64,000 nucleotides of DNA from Cellulomonas fimi (GCF_012952065.1 NZ_JABCJJ010000016.1:1-64000); one strand, 5' to 3'. Shown: positions 30,254 to 39,442, counted from the first letter of the stretch. Translations and numbers: made by a program. Notes: generated from the sequence alone by a model not told the origin.

Positions 30254-31189
30254 GTGCCTCTTCCCGTCCCCAGCGTGACCACCGCCGCCGTCGGTCCCGC
30301 CGCGACGAACGAGCCGCCGCGTGAGGCTCGTCGTCCCGGGCTGTCGCCGTCGCGTGCCAACGACTACATGCAGTGCCCCCTCCTGTTCCGGTTCCGGGTG
30401 ATCGACAGGCTGCCCGAGCCACCGAGCGAGGCGGCCGCGCGCGGGACGCTCGTCCACTCCGTGCTCGAGCGGCTCTACGACGCCCCGGCAGCCGAGCGTC
30501 GTCTCGACGCGGCACGCGCGATGCTCCCGGAGGCGTGGGAGGAGCTCCAGGCGGCGGACCCGCGCTACGCCGAGCTGTTCACGTCGAGCGAGGAGGTCAC
30601 CGCCTGGCTCTCGAGCGCCGGGGACCTCGTCGGCACGTACTTCACGCTCGAGGACCCGACGCGGCTCGAGCCGCGCGAACGGGAGCTGTACGTCGAGACC
30701 GAGCTCGACGGCGGCCCGCTGCTGCGCGGGATCGTCGACCGCCTCGACGTCGCCCCGGGCGGCGAGATGCGGGTCGTCGACTACAAGACCGGGCGCTCTC
30801 CCAAGCCGGGGTTCGAGAGCTCGGCGTACTTCCAGATGCGGTTCTACGGCCTCGTCCTGTGGCGATCACGCGGCGAGATCCCGCGGATGCTCCAGCTGGT
30901 ATACCTCGGTGACGGTCAGGTGCTGCGCCACACGCCGCGCGAGGCGGAGCTGGTCATGACCGAACGTCGCATCAGGTCAGTCTGGGCAGGAATCGAGGCC
31001 ACGGCACGGTCGGGCGACTGGCGGGCCCGGCCGTCGGCGCTGTGCCCGTGGTGCGCGCACCGTTCGCTCTGCCCGGCCTTCGGAGGCACGCCGCCCGAGG
31101 TTCCCGAGGGGGCGGTCGAGCTGGCCCTCGGGATCGCACCGCATCCGCGCACGACGACCGAGCCGACGAAGGTCGGCCCGGGGGCGTGA
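30254..31189 (+). CDS. RecB/Cas4-superfamily exonuclease with Cys4 cluster
   Basis: A stand-alone 311-residue PDDEXK nuclease. Motifs in order: LSPSRANDYMQCPLLFRFR with the first Cys, RGTLVHSVLERL, the metal Asp in LRGIVDRLDV, the core VVDYKTGRSPK and finally CPWCAHRSLC. The spacing of one early and three late cysteines is that of the iron-sulfur domain in AddB, RecB-like and Cas4 proteins. No helicase or CRISPR gene is nearby, so it is not part of RecBCD or an adaptation module here. The biological role is unknown. Confidence 0.9.
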   Translation: MPLPVPSVTTAAVGPAATNEPPREARRPGLSPSRANDYMQCPLLFRFRVIDRLPEPPSEAAARGTLVHSVLERLYDAPAAERRLDAARAMLPEAWEELQAADPRYAELFTSSEEVTAWLSSAGDLVGTYFTLEDPTRLEPRERELYVETELDGGPLLRGIVDRLDVAPGGEMRVVDYKTGRSPKPGFESSAYFQMRFYGLVLWRSRGEIPRMLQLVYLGDGQVLRHTPREAELVMTERRIRSVWAGIEATARSGDWRARPSALCPWCAHRSLCPAFGGTPPEVPEGAVELALGIAPHPRTTTEPTKVGPGA

Positions 31190-31217
31190 TCGTGCCACGC
31201 CGACCGGGTCGCCCCCC

Positions 31218-31931
31218 TCAGCCGGCTGGTCGGGCGGGCCCGATGAGGTCCAGCACGCTGCCGTGGGCGATTCGTGCGAGGTCCCCGACCCCCAGGTCGG
31301 CGAGCGAGGTCACGCGGCTGAGCCCCGGTTCGGGAGCGACCGGCAGCATCGTCTCCACCCCGATCGTGCGGGCCTGCGAGGCGAGGGCCGACGCGATCCC
31401 GGTGGGCGAGTCCTCGACCGCGACGCACGTCCGCACGTCGACGCCGAGCTGCCGCGCCGCGGTCAGGTACGCCTCGGGGTGGGGCTTGCCGTGCGTGACG
31501 TCGTCGCCTGCGACGACAGCGCCGAAGACCCCTGCGGGCGCGGCCGCCACGAGGACGTCGGCGAGGCGGCGGTAGGACATGGTCACGAGCGCGCACGGCA
31601 CGCCGGCGTCCGCGAGATCCGTCAGCAGCTCGAACGCACCGGGCTGCCACGGCACCTCGCGCCGCACCTCGTCGGCGACGCGATCGATGAGGAAGTCCAC
31701 GATCTGCTCGGCCGGCAGGTCCACGCCCCGAGCGCGCAGCACCTCGGCCGACGACAACAGCTCACTGCCGATCAGGGCGAGCGCGTCCTCGTGCCGCCAG
31801 GTGCCGCCGTGCGCCTCGACCAGCTCGGTCTCGGCAGCCATCCAGTACGGCTCGGTGTCGATGAGTGTGCCGTCCATGTCCCACAGGACCGCAGCGGGCA
31901 GCACGTCAGGGACGGAGGTGGGGGTGGGCAC
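31218..31931 (-). CDS. HAD family hydrolase, beta-phosphoglucomutase-like
   Basis: A 237-residue subfamily IA haloacid-dehalogenase phosphatase. Motif I is LWDMDGTLIDTEPYW (about 16-30), motif II is the Ser/Thr of CALVTMSYR, motif III is the Lys of VTHGKPHPEAY and motif IV is VAVEDSPTGI. A helical cap lies between motifs I and II. The physiological substrate cannot be read from the sequence; sugar phosphates are likely. It converges on the RecB-like gene. Confidence 0.92.
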   Translation of the reverse strand: MPTPTSVPDVLPAAVLWDMDGTLIDTEPYWMAAETELVEAHGGTWRHEDALALIGSELLSSAEVLRARGVDLPAEQIVDFLIDRVADEVRREVPWQPGAFELLTDLADAGVPCALVTMSYRRLADVLVAAAPAGVFGAVVAGDDVTHGKPHPEAYLTAARQLGVDVRTCVAVEDSPTGIASALASQARTIGVETMLPVAPEPGLSRVTSLADLGVGDLARIAHGSVLDLIGPARPAG

Positions 31932-31937
31932 GAGCCC

Positions 31938-31943
31938 ATCCTA
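31938..31943 (-). promoter_or_regulatory. HAD gene -10 element, probable leaderless start
   Basis: TAGGAT on the minus strand ends 6 nt before the GTG at 31929-31931. Confidence 0.48.
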
Positions 31944-31986
31944 GGTGGCGCCGCGCGGCGCCCGACGCGCCGGTGGAGGTGCGCCC

Positions 31987-31992
31987 TAGGCT
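31987..31992 (+). promoter_or_regulatory. PAC2 gene -10 element, probable leaderless start
   Basis: TAGGCT ends 6 nt before the ATG at 31999. Confidence 0.5.
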
Positions 31993-31998
31993 GGTCCG

Positions 31999-32859
31999 AT
32001 GAGCGAGACCGAACCCGGCATCGACCTCCCCGAGCGTGAACCGTTGATGCTCGCGGCGTTCGAGGGCTGGAACGACGCCGGCTCCGCGGCCAGCCAGACG
32101 CTGCATCACCTCGACGACGTCTGGGGTGCCGAGCAGATCGACGAGCTCGACCCGGAGGAGTACCACGACTTCCAGGTCAACCGTCCGACGGTCGCCATGG
32201 GGCCGACCGGGCGGCGCGAGATCACCTGGCCGACCACGCACGTCTCGCTCCTCACCGCCCCCCGCACCGGCCGGACGGTCGTGCTGGTGCACGGCATCGA
32301 GCCCTCGGTGCGGTGGCGTCGCTACTGCGCCGAGCTGCTCGACATCGCGGCGAACCTCGGCGTGCGGTCGGTCATCACGATCGGGGCGCTGCTCGCGGAC
32401 GTCCCCCACACGCGGCCCATCCCTGTGACCACGACCTCGGACGACCCCGAGGTCCGCGACGTGCTCGGCGTGGAGCCCAACACCTACGAGGGGCCGACCG
32501 GGATCGTCGGCATCCTGCAGCACGAGGCCGCCGAGCGCGGTCTGCGGGCGCTCTCGCTCTGGGCCGCGGTGCCGCACTACGTCGCGCACCCGCCGTCGCC
32601 CAAGGCGACCCTCGCGCTCCTGGCGCGGATCGAGGAGATGCTCGGCGAACCCGTGCCTCTCGGCGACCTGCCGGACGACGCGGTCGCGTGGCAGCACGGC
32701 GTCGACGAGCTGGCCGCCGAGGACGCCGAGATCGCCGAGTACGTCCACCAGCTCGAGGAGGCGAAGGACACCGCAGAGCTTCCCGAGGCCACCGGCGAGG
32801 CGATCGCCCGGGAGTTCGAGCGCTACCTGCGACGACGCGACAAGGGCACCGGCGCCTGA
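31999..32859 (+). CDS. PAC2 family protein
   Basis: A 286-residue PAC2-fold protein (proteasome assembly chaperone 2-like). The opening segment PLMLAAFEGWNDAGSAASQTL and the HDFQVNRP-like DFQVNRPTV are typical, as are VLVHGIEPSVRWRRY and ITIGALLADVPHTRP. The archaeal and eukaryotic relatives act in proteasome assembly, but no such role is shown for actinobacterial members. It is divergent from the HAD gene and converges on mshC. Confidence 0.9.
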   Translation: MSETEPGIDLPEREPLMLAAFEGWNDAGSAASQTLHHLDDVWGAEQIDELDPEEYHDFQVNRPTVAMGPTGRREITWPTTHVSLLTAPRTGRTVVLVHGIEPSVRWRRYCAELLDIAANLGVRSVITIGALLADVPHTRPIPVTTTSDDPEVRDVLGVEPNTYEGPTGIVGILQHEAAERGLRALSLWAAVPHYVAHPPSPKATLALLARIEEMLGEPVPLGDLPDDAVAWQHGVDELAAEDAEIAEYVHQLEEAKDTAELPEATGEAIAREFERYLRRRDKGTGA

Positions 32860-32884
32860 GCCGGCGTCCCTGCGCCCGGGGCAG

Positions 32885-34171
32885 CTAGAGCCGCACGCCG
32901 AGCAGCGCGTTCACCGCGCGTGCCACGACACCGGGGGCTCCCTCCACCGCCGGATCCGTCACGTCCCAGCCCGCAGGTGCACCCGCGAGAGCCGCGTCCG
33001 CCCAGGCGTCCACCGCGCTCAGGGCAGCGGGCGCGTCGAGATCCGCCGCGAGGGCCGCACGGATCCGGTGCAGGGTCTCCCCCGCCTCCGGGCCGCCGTT
33101 GCCGGACACGGCGGCGCGCCAGCGCTCGAGCCGCTCCAGAGCGGTCACGAGGTCGGCGTCCGTCCACTCCCAGTCGCCCGCGTAGTGGTGGGCGAGCAGG
33201 GCGAGTCGGATCGCCATCGGGTCCACCCCCTCCTCGCGCAGCGCGGAGACGAGCACGAGGTTGCCCCGCGACTTGCTCATCTTCTCCCCGCCCAGCCCCA
33301 CCATCCCCGCGTGGACGTGGGTGTCGGCGCCGCGACCGCCGTCGAGCATCCGCGCGTGCGACGTGCTCATCTCGTGGTGCGGGAAGCGCAGGTCGACGCC
33401 TCCGCCCTGCACGTCGAACGGGAGCCCGAGCCCGTCGCGCGCGATGACCGCGCACTCGATGTGCCACCCGGGCCGACCGCGCCCGAGGGAGCCGCCGTCC
33501 CACGCCGGCTCCCCGGGCCGCTTGAGCCGCCAGAGCAGCGGGTCGAGCGGGTCCCGCTTGCCGGGGCGGTCCGGGTCGCCGCCGCGCTCGGCGAACAGCT
33601 CTCGCATCCTCGCCCGGCCGAGGCGGGCCACCTCACCGAACACGGGGTCGGCCGCCAGGTCCGCGTACACGTCGCCGGGCAGGCTCGCCGCGCCCGGGAC
33701 CTCGGGCTCGACCGGCACCCGGTACGCCGCCCCGTGAGCCAGCATGTGCTCGACGGCGGGCACGACGGCGGGGATGGCCTCGACCGCGCCCTGGTAGACG
33801 TCGGGCGGCACGACGCCGAGCGCCGTCATGTCCTCGGCGAACAACGCCGTCTGGTCGAGCGCGAGGTCACGCCATCGGACGCCGGTCTCCTCGGCCCGCT
33901 CGAGGAGCGGGTCGTCGACGTCGGTCACGTTCGACGCGTAGCGCACCGTCAGCCCGGAGTCACGCCACGCACGCAGCAGCAGGTCGAAGGCGACGTAGGT
34001 CGCCGCGTGCCCGAGGTGCGTCGCGTCATAGGGGGTGATGCCGCACACGTACATGCTCGCCGTCGGGCCCCGCGCGGCCAGGACCAGCTCGCCGGTCGAG
34101 CTGTCGCGCACCCGGATCGGGAGGCCCGTCCCGGGGAGCCGAGGGATCTGCGGGGCGGGCCAGGTCTGCAC
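32885..34171 (-). CDS. mshC: Mycothiol synthesis cysteine ligase
   Basis: MshC joins cysteine to glucosaminyl-inositol using ATP, the third dedicated step to the low-molecular-weight thiol mycothiol. The 428-residue protein is a class I cysteinyl-tRNA-synthetase relative. It has the zinc ligand Cys in [16 protein letters not shown] (with the HIGH-like THLGH), the [10 protein letters not shown] segment and the KMSKSRGN loop. It is shorter than CysS because the anticodon domain is missing. Its start is preceded by a TAGGCT element; uppP lies upstream on the same strand. Confidence 0.96.
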   Translation of the reverse strand: MQTWPAPQIPRLPGTGLPIRVRDSSTGELVLAARGPTASMYVCGITPYDATHLGHAATYVAFDLLLRAWRDSGLTVRYASNVTDVDDPLLERAEETGVRWRDLALDQTALFAEDMTALGVVPPDVYQGAVEAIPAVVPAVEHMLAHGAAYRVPVEPEVPGAASLPGDVYADLAADPVFGEVARLGRARMRELFAERGGDPDRPGKRDPLDPLLWRLKRPGEPAWDGGSLGRGRPGWHIECAVIARDGLGLPFDVQGGGVDLRFPHHEMSTSHARMLDGGRGADTHVHAGMVGLGGEKMSKSRGNLVLVSALREEGVDPMAIRLALLAHHYAGDWEWTDADLVTALERLERWRAAVSGNGGPEAGETLHRIRAALAADLDAPAALSAVDAWADAALAGAPAGWDVTDPAVEGAPGVVARAVNALLGVRL

Positions 34172-34177
34172 CGGGGC

Positions 34178-34183
34178 AGCCTA
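34178..34183 (-). promoter_or_regulatory. mshC -10 element, probable leaderless start
   Basis: TAGGCT on the minus strand ends 6 nt before the mshC GTG. Confidence 0.5.
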
Positions 34184-34280
34184 ACCGCGACGCGCCCGAG
34201 CCCCCGGACCCGGCCGCGAGGCGAGACCGCCGTGCGGCCCTGGTCCGCCTCGGCGGCCCGGCCGTCCTCCGACGAGCGGG

Positions 34281-35156
34281 TCAGGCGGCGCCGCTGCTGC
34301 TGAGCGGCTCGAGGACCCCGACGGCGAGCAGGACGACGACCACCACGGCGAGCGCGAGCCGGTACACGACGAAGGGACGGTAGCTGTACGTCGAGACGAT
34401 CTTGAGGAAGGCGATGATCACCACGTAGCCGACGGCGAACGCCACGACGGTCGCGAGCAGCGTCGCGCCCACGCTCGGGGTGCCCGGGCGGCCGAAGTCG
34501 TCGAGGCTCTTGACGAGCTGGAAGATCCCCGAGCCCATGACGGCGGGGATCGCCAGCAGGAAGGAGTACCGGGCTGCTGCCTCGCGGGTGTAACCCATGA
34601 GGAGCCCGGCCGTGATGGTGCCGCCCGAGCGCGACACCCCCGGGATGAGCGCCATCGCCTGCGCGAGCCCGAAGTACACGGCATGGCGCCGGTTGAGCTG
34701 CTCGAGGTCGCGCCCCTTGGCGCCGCGACGGTCCGCCCACCCGAGGATCAGCGCGAACACCGCGAGCGTGCCCGCGATCAGGTAGAGGTTCCGGAACGGC
34801 TGCTCGATCGACTCCTGGAAGATCAGGCCCAGCACCACGATCGGGATGCTGCCGAGGCCGATGTACCAGCCCATCCGCGCGTCCTGGTTCCCGGCCCCCA
34901 GCCGCGCGGCGCGGTCGGTCCCGTTCGCGCCGCGCACCGCGCGCCACCAGGCGACGCAGATCCGGGCGATGTCCCGGCGGAAGTAGAGCAGCACCGCGGT
35001 CTCCGTGCCGATCTGCACGATCGCGGTGAACGCGGCCCCCGGGTCCGCCGAGCCGATGAGCTCGCCGACGATCCGCAGGTGGGCGCTGGAGGAGATCGGG
35101 AGGAACTCCGTCAGACCCTGGACCAGCCCGAGGAAGAGGGCCTGAAAAGTCGTCAT
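34281..35156 (-). CDS. uppP: Undecaprenyl-diphosphatase
   Basis: This membrane enzyme dephosphorylates undecaprenyl pyrophosphate, recycling the lipid carrier for peptidoglycan synthesis; it also gives bacitracin tolerance. Both family motifs are present: LTEFLPISSSAHLRI near the N-terminus and PGVSRSGGTITAGLLMG in the middle. About eight membrane segments fit the 291 residues. The ATG at 35154-35156 starts MTTFQALFLGLVQGLTEF; the ribosome site (AGCAGGG) is modest. Confidence 0.96.
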   Translation of the reverse strand: MTTFQALFLGLVQGLTEFLPISSSAHLRIVGELIGSADPGAAFTAIVQIGTETAVLLYFRRDIARICVAWWRAVRGANGTDRAARLGAGNQDARMGWYIGLGSIPIVVLGLIFQESIEQPFRNLYLIAGTLAVFALILGWADRRGAKGRDLEQLNRRHAVYFGLAQAMALIPGVSRSGGTITAGLLMGYTREAAARYSFLLAIPAVMGSGIFQLVKSLDDFGRPGTPSVGATLLATVVAFAVGYVVIIAFLKIVSTYSYRPFVVYRLALAVVVVVLLAVGVLEPLSSSGAA

Positions 35157-35230
35157 CCCTGCTGCGGTCTCCACGGGCCGCAAGGCTACCGGCGGCGCGG
35201 CGATGACCCGACCGCACCGGCGGTGCCCGG

Positions 35231-35236
35231 TACCGT
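35231..35236 (+). promoter_or_regulatory. Aldo/keto reductase gene -10 element
   Basis: TACCGT ends 7 nt before the ATG at 35244, consistent with a leaderless transcript. Confidence 0.45.
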
Positions 35237-35243
35237 CGCCGCC

Positions 35244-36206
35244 ATGGAACAGCGTCAGCTCGGTCGCACCGGGCTCCGGGTCTCCGAGCTGGGCCTGGGC
35301 ACCATGACCTGGAGCCGCGACACCGACGAGCACGAGGCCGCCGAGCAGCTGCGCGACTTCGTGGACGCCGGCGGGACGCTGCTCGACACGGCCGCCTCGT
35401 ACGCCGACGGCGCCTCGGAGGAGCTGATCGGCACGCTGCTGAGCGGCACGGTCCCCCGGGACGAGATCGTGCTGTGCACCAAGGGTGGCGTGCGGCGCAC
35501 CGCGGCCGGCGGCGTCGTCGACGCCTCGCGCGGCGCGCTCCTCGACTCGCTCGACGGTTCGCTGGCCCGGCTGCGCACCGACCACGTGGACCTGTGGCTC
35601 GTCCAGACGCCGGACCCGCGGACCCCCCTCGCGGAGACTCTCTCGGCGCTGCGGTACGCGGTGACCAGCGGGCGCGCGCGGTACGTCGGCCTCTCGAACC
35701 ACCCGGGCTGGCAGACGGCGCGCGCCGCCACGCTGCTGGGCGACGACGTCGGGCTCGCGGCCGTCGAGGTCGAGTACTCGCTGCTGCAGCGGGGTGTCGA
35801 GCGCGAGGTGCTGCCGGCGGCCGCGGAGCTGGGCATCGGCGTGCTCGCGTGGTCACCGCTCGGGCGCGGCGTCCTGACCGGCAAGTACCGGCGCACCATC
35901 CCGGCCGACTCGCGGGCCGCGTCACCGCACCTGGCGGGGTTCGTCGAGCCGTACCTCGGCGCGGGGTCGCTCGCGGTCGTCGAGGCCGTCGCGACCGCCG
36001 CCCAGGGGCTCGGGCGCTCACCGCTCGACGTCGCGCTCGCCTGGCTGCGCGTCCGCAACCAGGTGACCGCCGCGATCGTGGGGGCGCGGACGGCGGCCCA
36101 GCTCCGGGGGTCCCTCGCGGCGGGCGACCTCGAGCTGCCGCCCGAGATCCTGCACGCCCTCGACGAGGTCAGCGCACCCGAGGTCGGGTACCCCGAGCGC
36201 CGCTGA
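35244..36206 (+). CDS. Aldo/keto reductase with unusual active site
   Basis: A 320-residue NADPH-dependent TIM-barrel oxidoreductase homologue. The family pattern is clear: LGRTGLRVSELGLGTMTW, the catalytic Asp and Tyr in TLLDTAASYADGASEELIG, the Lys in VLCTKGG and the cofactor region VGARTAAQL. The segment that normally carries the catalytic His (DLYxxHRPDP) reads DLWLVQTPDP, so Gln replaces His. Catalysis may be altered. It is divergent from uppP. Confidence 0.88.
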   Translation: MEQRQLGRTGLRVSELGLGTMTWSRDTDEHEAAEQLRDFVDAGGTLLDTAASYADGASEELIGTLLSGTVPRDEIVLCTKGGVRRTAAGGVVDASRGALLDSLDGSLARLRTDHVDLWLVQTPDPRTPLAETLSALRYAVTSGRARYVGLSNHPGWQTARAATLLGDDVGLAAVEVEYSLLQRGVEREVLPAAAELGIGVLAWSPLGRGVLTGKYRRTIPADSRAASPHLAGFVEPYLGAGSLAVVEAVATAAQGLGRSPLDVALAWLRVRNQVTAAIVGARTAAQLRGSLAAGDLELPPEILHALDEVSAPEVGYPERR

Positions 36207-36231
36207 GCCGTCTGCTGGTGCGACCCGGCCG

Positions 36232-36537
36232 CTACTGCGACGCGCGGGCGCCGTCGAACGCGTCGTCCTCGAAGGCCTCGTCGGGGACGTGGTCCTCGTC
36301 GTCGAGCTCGAGCACGTCGTCGTCGTCCTCGTCGTCGTCCTCGGCGATGTCGAACGGCGTCGTCTCACCGAAGACCGTGCTGAGCGCCTCGTCGTAGACC
36401 TCGAAGGCGTCCGCGAGCACGTCGTAGGCGTCGTCGACCGCGGGGTCGTCGTCGTGACGGCGCGCCGCGATCGCGTGGTAGTGGGCTTCCAGGGCGGCGA
36501 CGAGGCGGTCCAGTGCGGCGCGCGGATCGACGGTCAT
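36232..36537 (-). CDS. Small acidic hypothetical protein
   Basis: A 101-residue protein. The first 60 residues look helical (LDRLVAALEAHYHAIAARR, YDVLADAFEVYDEALSTVFGE) and the rest is a very acidic tail with runs of Asp and Glu. No catalytic motif is seen and I do not assign a function. It begins 6 nt after a TACGGT element and is divergent from the DUF5703 gene, an arrangement often kept in Micrococcales. Confidence 0.75.
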   Translation of the reverse strand: MTVDPRAALDRLVAALEAHYHAIAARRHDDDPAVDDAYDVLADAFEVYDEALSTVFGETTPFDIAEDDDEDDDDVLELDDEDHVPDEAFEDDAFDGARASQ

Positions 36538-36543
36538 GCACTG

Positions 36544-36549
36544 ACCGTA
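36544..36549 (-). promoter_or_regulatory. Acidic-protein gene -10 element
   Basis: TACGGT on the minus strand ends 6 nt before the ATG, so the mRNA is probably leaderless. Confidence 0.48.
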
Positions 36550-36635
36550 GCGCCGGTGAGTGCACAATGGCACCGGCAATGATCACCGGCGGCACCGGGA
36601 CGTCAGGGCCGTCGACGGCACAGGACGGAGCGCTC

Positions 36636-36908
36636 ATGAGCGGTGGCGTCGCGGGTCGGACCCGCAGCGGATGGGTCGCTCAGGGGGGCGAGTACGAGTA
36701 CCGCGTGCTGCGGCTCCCGTCTACCACCAGCGGCGGCGACGCACGCCGCCTGCTCACCGAGCAGGCCGAGTACGGACGGTGGGAGCTGGCCCGGACCAGG
36801 CTCTTCGCCGGGGGCGAGCGCAAGGTGTGGCTGCGTCGCAAGATCATCCGGGTCCGGAGCACGCTCGGCTACGCCTCGCCCGACCCCGCCTCGACCGACC
36901 TCGTCTGA
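36636..36908 (+). CDS. DUF5703 family protein
   Basis: A 90-residue conserved actinobacterial protein of unknown function. Its core reads EYEYRVLRLP, then RRLLTEQAEYGRWELARTRLF and KVWLRRKIIRVRST, which is the DUF5703 pattern. The ATG at 36636-36638 has GGAG at a good spacing; starts further upstream would add a low-complexity segment. It converges on the M20 peptidase gene. Confidence 0.85.
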   Translation: MSGGVAGRTRSGWVAQGGEYEYRVLRLPSTTSGGDARRLLTEQAEYGRWELARTRLFAGGERKVWLRRKIIRVRSTLGYASPDPASTDLV

Positions 36909-36968
36909 CTGTGAGGGGTTGTGCCCCTGACCGACGGCAGCTGACGTCGACCGCCGTCGACGGGCCGC

Positions 36969-38306
36969 TCAGCAGGTACCGAGCAGCCGGTCGAGCACGC
37001 GGACGCCGAACCGCAGCGACTCCGTCGGCACCCGCTCGTCCACCCCGTGGAACATGCCGGCGAAGTCCAGGTCCGGCGGCAGCCGCAGGGGTGCGAAGCC
37101 GTAGCCGGTGATCCCCAGCCGCGCGAGCGACTTGTTGTCGGTCCCGCCGGAGAGCGAGTAGGGCAGCACCGCCGCGCCGGGGTCCTCCCCCTGGAGCGCG
37201 GCGACCATCGCGTCGACGAGGTCCCCCTCGAACGGCACCTCGAGCGCGATGTCCCGGTGGATGTCCTCGATCCGCACGTGCTCGCCCGCGAGCGCGGCGA
37301 GCGTCGCGCGCGCCTCGTCCTCGTGCCCGGGCAGGAACCGCGCGTCCACCGTGGCCTCCGCGCGGCCCGGGATCACGTTCGCCTTGTACCCGGCGCCGAG
37401 CTGGGTGGGGTTCGAGGTGTTGCGCACGGTCGCGCCGACGAACCGCGCCGCCGGCCCGAGTGCCGCGACCAGCCGGGCGACCGAGTCGGGGTCCTCCGGC
37501 TCGAACCGCGTCCCGGTGAGGTCCGCGACGCCCGAGAGCAGGGTCCGGACGGTCGGCGTGAGCTGCAGGGGCCACGGGTGCCGACCGATCCGCGCGACGG
37601 CGGCGGCCAGCTCGGTCACCGCGTTCTCGTGGTTGACCTGGCTCCCGTGCCCGGCGCGCCCGTCCGCGACGAGCCGCAACCACGCGATCCCCTTCTCCGC
37701 CGTCTGGAGCAGGTAGGCCCGGCGCCCGTCGATCTCGACCGAGAAGCCCCCCACCTCGCTGATCGCCTCGGTCGCACCCTCGAAGAGGTCGGGCCGGTTG
37801 TCGACGAGCCAGCGCGCGCCGAACGTCCCGCCCGCCTCCTCGTCCGCGAACATGGCGACGACGACGTCGCGCGCCGGCCGGCGCCCTTCGCGCGCCATCT
37901 GGCGCACGACCGCGAGGATCATCGCGTCCATGTCCTTCATGTCGACCGCGCCGCGCCCCCAGAGCAGGCCCTCGCGCTCCTCGCCCGCGAACGGGTCGAC
38001 CTGCCAGTCCGCGGACTCGGCCGGGACGACGTCGAGGTGCCCGTGCAGCACCAGCGCGTCACGTCTCGGGTCGTCGCCCGGCAGGCGCACGACGACGTTG
38101 GCGCGGCCGGGAGCCGTCTCGTGCAGCTCGGGGTCGAGCCCGACCTCGGTGAGCGACGCCATCACGTACTCGGCCGCCGCGCGCTCGCCCGGGCCGGAGC
38201 CGTCGCCGTAGTTCGAGGAGTCGATCCGCAGCAGGTCCTGGCAGATGCCGACGACCTCGTCCTCGGCGGTCACGGGAGCGGGCTGGCGGGCGGTGGTGGC
38301 GGACAT
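36969..38306 (-). CDS. M20/M25/M40 family metallopeptidase
   Basis: A 445-residue dizinc aminoacylase/dipeptidase-type hydrolase. The metal-binding pattern is clear: VLHGHLDVVPAE (first His and Asp), WGRGAVDMKDMDA (bridging Asp) and AMFADEEAGGTFGARWL (catalytic and metal Glu). A dimerisation domain interrupts the catalytic domain near GRAGHGSQVNHENAV. The substrate is unknown; peptide or N-acyl amino acid cleavage is likely. It lies 20 bp from the ald stop but starts from its own -10 element. Confidence 0.93.
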   Translation of the reverse strand: MSATTARQPAPVTAEDEVVGICQDLLRIDSSNYGDGSGPGERAAAEYVMASLTEVGLDPELHETAPGRANVVVRLPGDDPRRDALVLHGHLDVVPAESADWQVDPFAGEEREGLLWGRGAVDMKDMDAMILAVVRQMAREGRRPARDVVVAMFADEEAGGTFGARWLVDNRPDLFEGATEAISEVGGFSVEIDGRRAYLLQTAEKGIAWLRLVADGRAGHGSQVNHENAVTELAAAVARIGRHPWPLQLTPTVRTLLSGVADLTGTRFEPEDPDSVARLVAALGPAARFVGATVRNTSNPTQLGAGYKANVIPGRAEATVDARFLPGHEDEARATLAALAGEHVRIEDIHRDIALEVPFEGDLVDAMVAALQGEDPGAAVLPYSLSGGTDNKSLARLGITGYGFAPLRLPPDLDFAGMFHGVDERVPTESLRFGVRVLDRLLGTC

Positions 38307-38312
38307 GGCGCC

Positions 38313-38318
38313 ACGGTA
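38313..38318 (-). promoter_or_regulatory. M20 gene -10 element, probable leaderless start
   Basis: TACCGT on the minus strand ends 6 nt before the ATG at 38304-38306. Confidence 0.48.
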
Positions 38319-38326
38319 GCCGCAGG

Positions 38327-39442
38327 TCAGGCCAGGATCGACGCCACATCCTTCGCTGCGAGCCCGTGCGCGTCCGCGACCCCCGGGTCGTACAGCGTGC
38401 CGGCGTGCGCCGTCAGTCCCAGGGCGAGACCCCGGTCCTCGGCGAGCGCGTCGCGCCACCCTCGGTCGGCGAGCGCGGTCACGTACGGCAGCGTCGCGTT
38501 CGTGAGGGCTCGCGTCGAGGTGACCGGCACCGCGCCGGGCATGTTCGCCACGCAGTAGAAGACCGATCCCCGGACGCGGAAGGTCGGCTCGGCGTGCGTG
38601 GTCGGGCGCGTCGACTCGAAGCAGCCGCCCTGGTCGACCGCTACGTCGACCAGGACCGAGCCGGGCCGCATCCGGCCCACCAGCTCGTCGCTCACGAGAC
38701 GCGGCGCCCGGGCGCCGGGCACGAGCACGGCACCGATCACGAGGTCGGCCCCCAGCACCTCCTGCTCGAGCGTGTACGCGCTCGAGGCCAACGTGTGGAC
38801 CCGCCCGCCGAACGCCGTGTCGAGCTCGCGCAGCTTGGGCAGCGAGACGTCGAGGACCGTGACCTCGGCGCGCAGCCCGAGCGCGAGCTCAGCGGCGTGC
38901 CGCCCCGCGACCCCGCCGCCGATGATCACCACGCGCCCGGGTGCCACCCCCGGCACGCCACCGAGCAGCAGCCCCTCGCCGCCCTCGTTCTTCATGAGGT
39001 GGTAGGCGCCGACCTGCACGGAGAGCCGGCCGGCCACCTCGCTCATCGGCGCGAGCAGCGGCAGCGTGCCGTCCGGTGCGCGCACGGTCTCGTACGCGAT
39101 CGCGGTGGCACCGGAGTCGAGCACCGCCTCGGTGCCCGGCCGGTCCGCGGCGAGGTGCAGGAACGTGAACAGGGCGAGGTCGGGCCGGAGGTAGCCGTAC
39201 TCGGCCGCGATCGGCTCCTTGACCTTGCACACCAGCTCGGCCGCGCGCCAGACCTCCGCCGCCGTGTCCACCAGCGTCGCCCCCGCGGCGGCGTACGCGT
39301 CGTCGGGGTTGGCCGAGCCCTCCCCCGCGCCGCGCTGCACGAGCACCTCGTGCCCGCGTGAGACCAGCTGGTGCGCACCCGCCGGGGTCAGTGCGACCCG
39401 GTACTCGTGGTTCTTGGTCTCGGTCGGAACTCCTACGCGCAT
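38327..39442 (-). CDS. ald: Alanine dehydrogenase
   Basis: Ald interconverts alanine with pyruvate, ammonia and NADH, linking amino-acid and carbon metabolism. The 371-residue enzyme starts MRVGVPTETKNHEYRVALTP, has VCKVKEPIAAEY, LFTFLHLAAD, the NAD-binding VVIIGGGVAGRHAAELALG and the C-terminal ANMPGAVPVTSTRALTNATLPY. The ATG at 39440-39442 is preceded by CGGAGCGGG. It is divergent from the Lrp/AsnC regulator, which very likely controls it. Confidence 0.97.
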   Translation of the reverse strand: MRVGVPTETKNHEYRVALTPAGAHQLVSRGHEVLVQRGAGEGSANPDDAYAAAGATLVDTAAEVWRAAELVCKVKEPIAAEYGYLRPDLALFTFLHLAADRPGTEAVLDSGATAIAYETVRAPDGTLPLLAPMSEVAGRLSVQVGAYHLMKNEGGEGLLLGGVPGVAPGRVVIIGGGVAGRHAAELALGLRAEVTVLDVSLPKLRELDTAFGGRVHTLASSAYTLEQEVLGADLVIGAVLVPGARAPRLVSDELVGRMRPGSVLVDVAVDQGGCFESTRPTTHAEPTFRVRGSVFYCVANMPGAVPVTSTRALTNATLPYVTALADRGWRDALAEDRGLALGLTAHAGTLYDPGVADAHGLAAKDVASILA

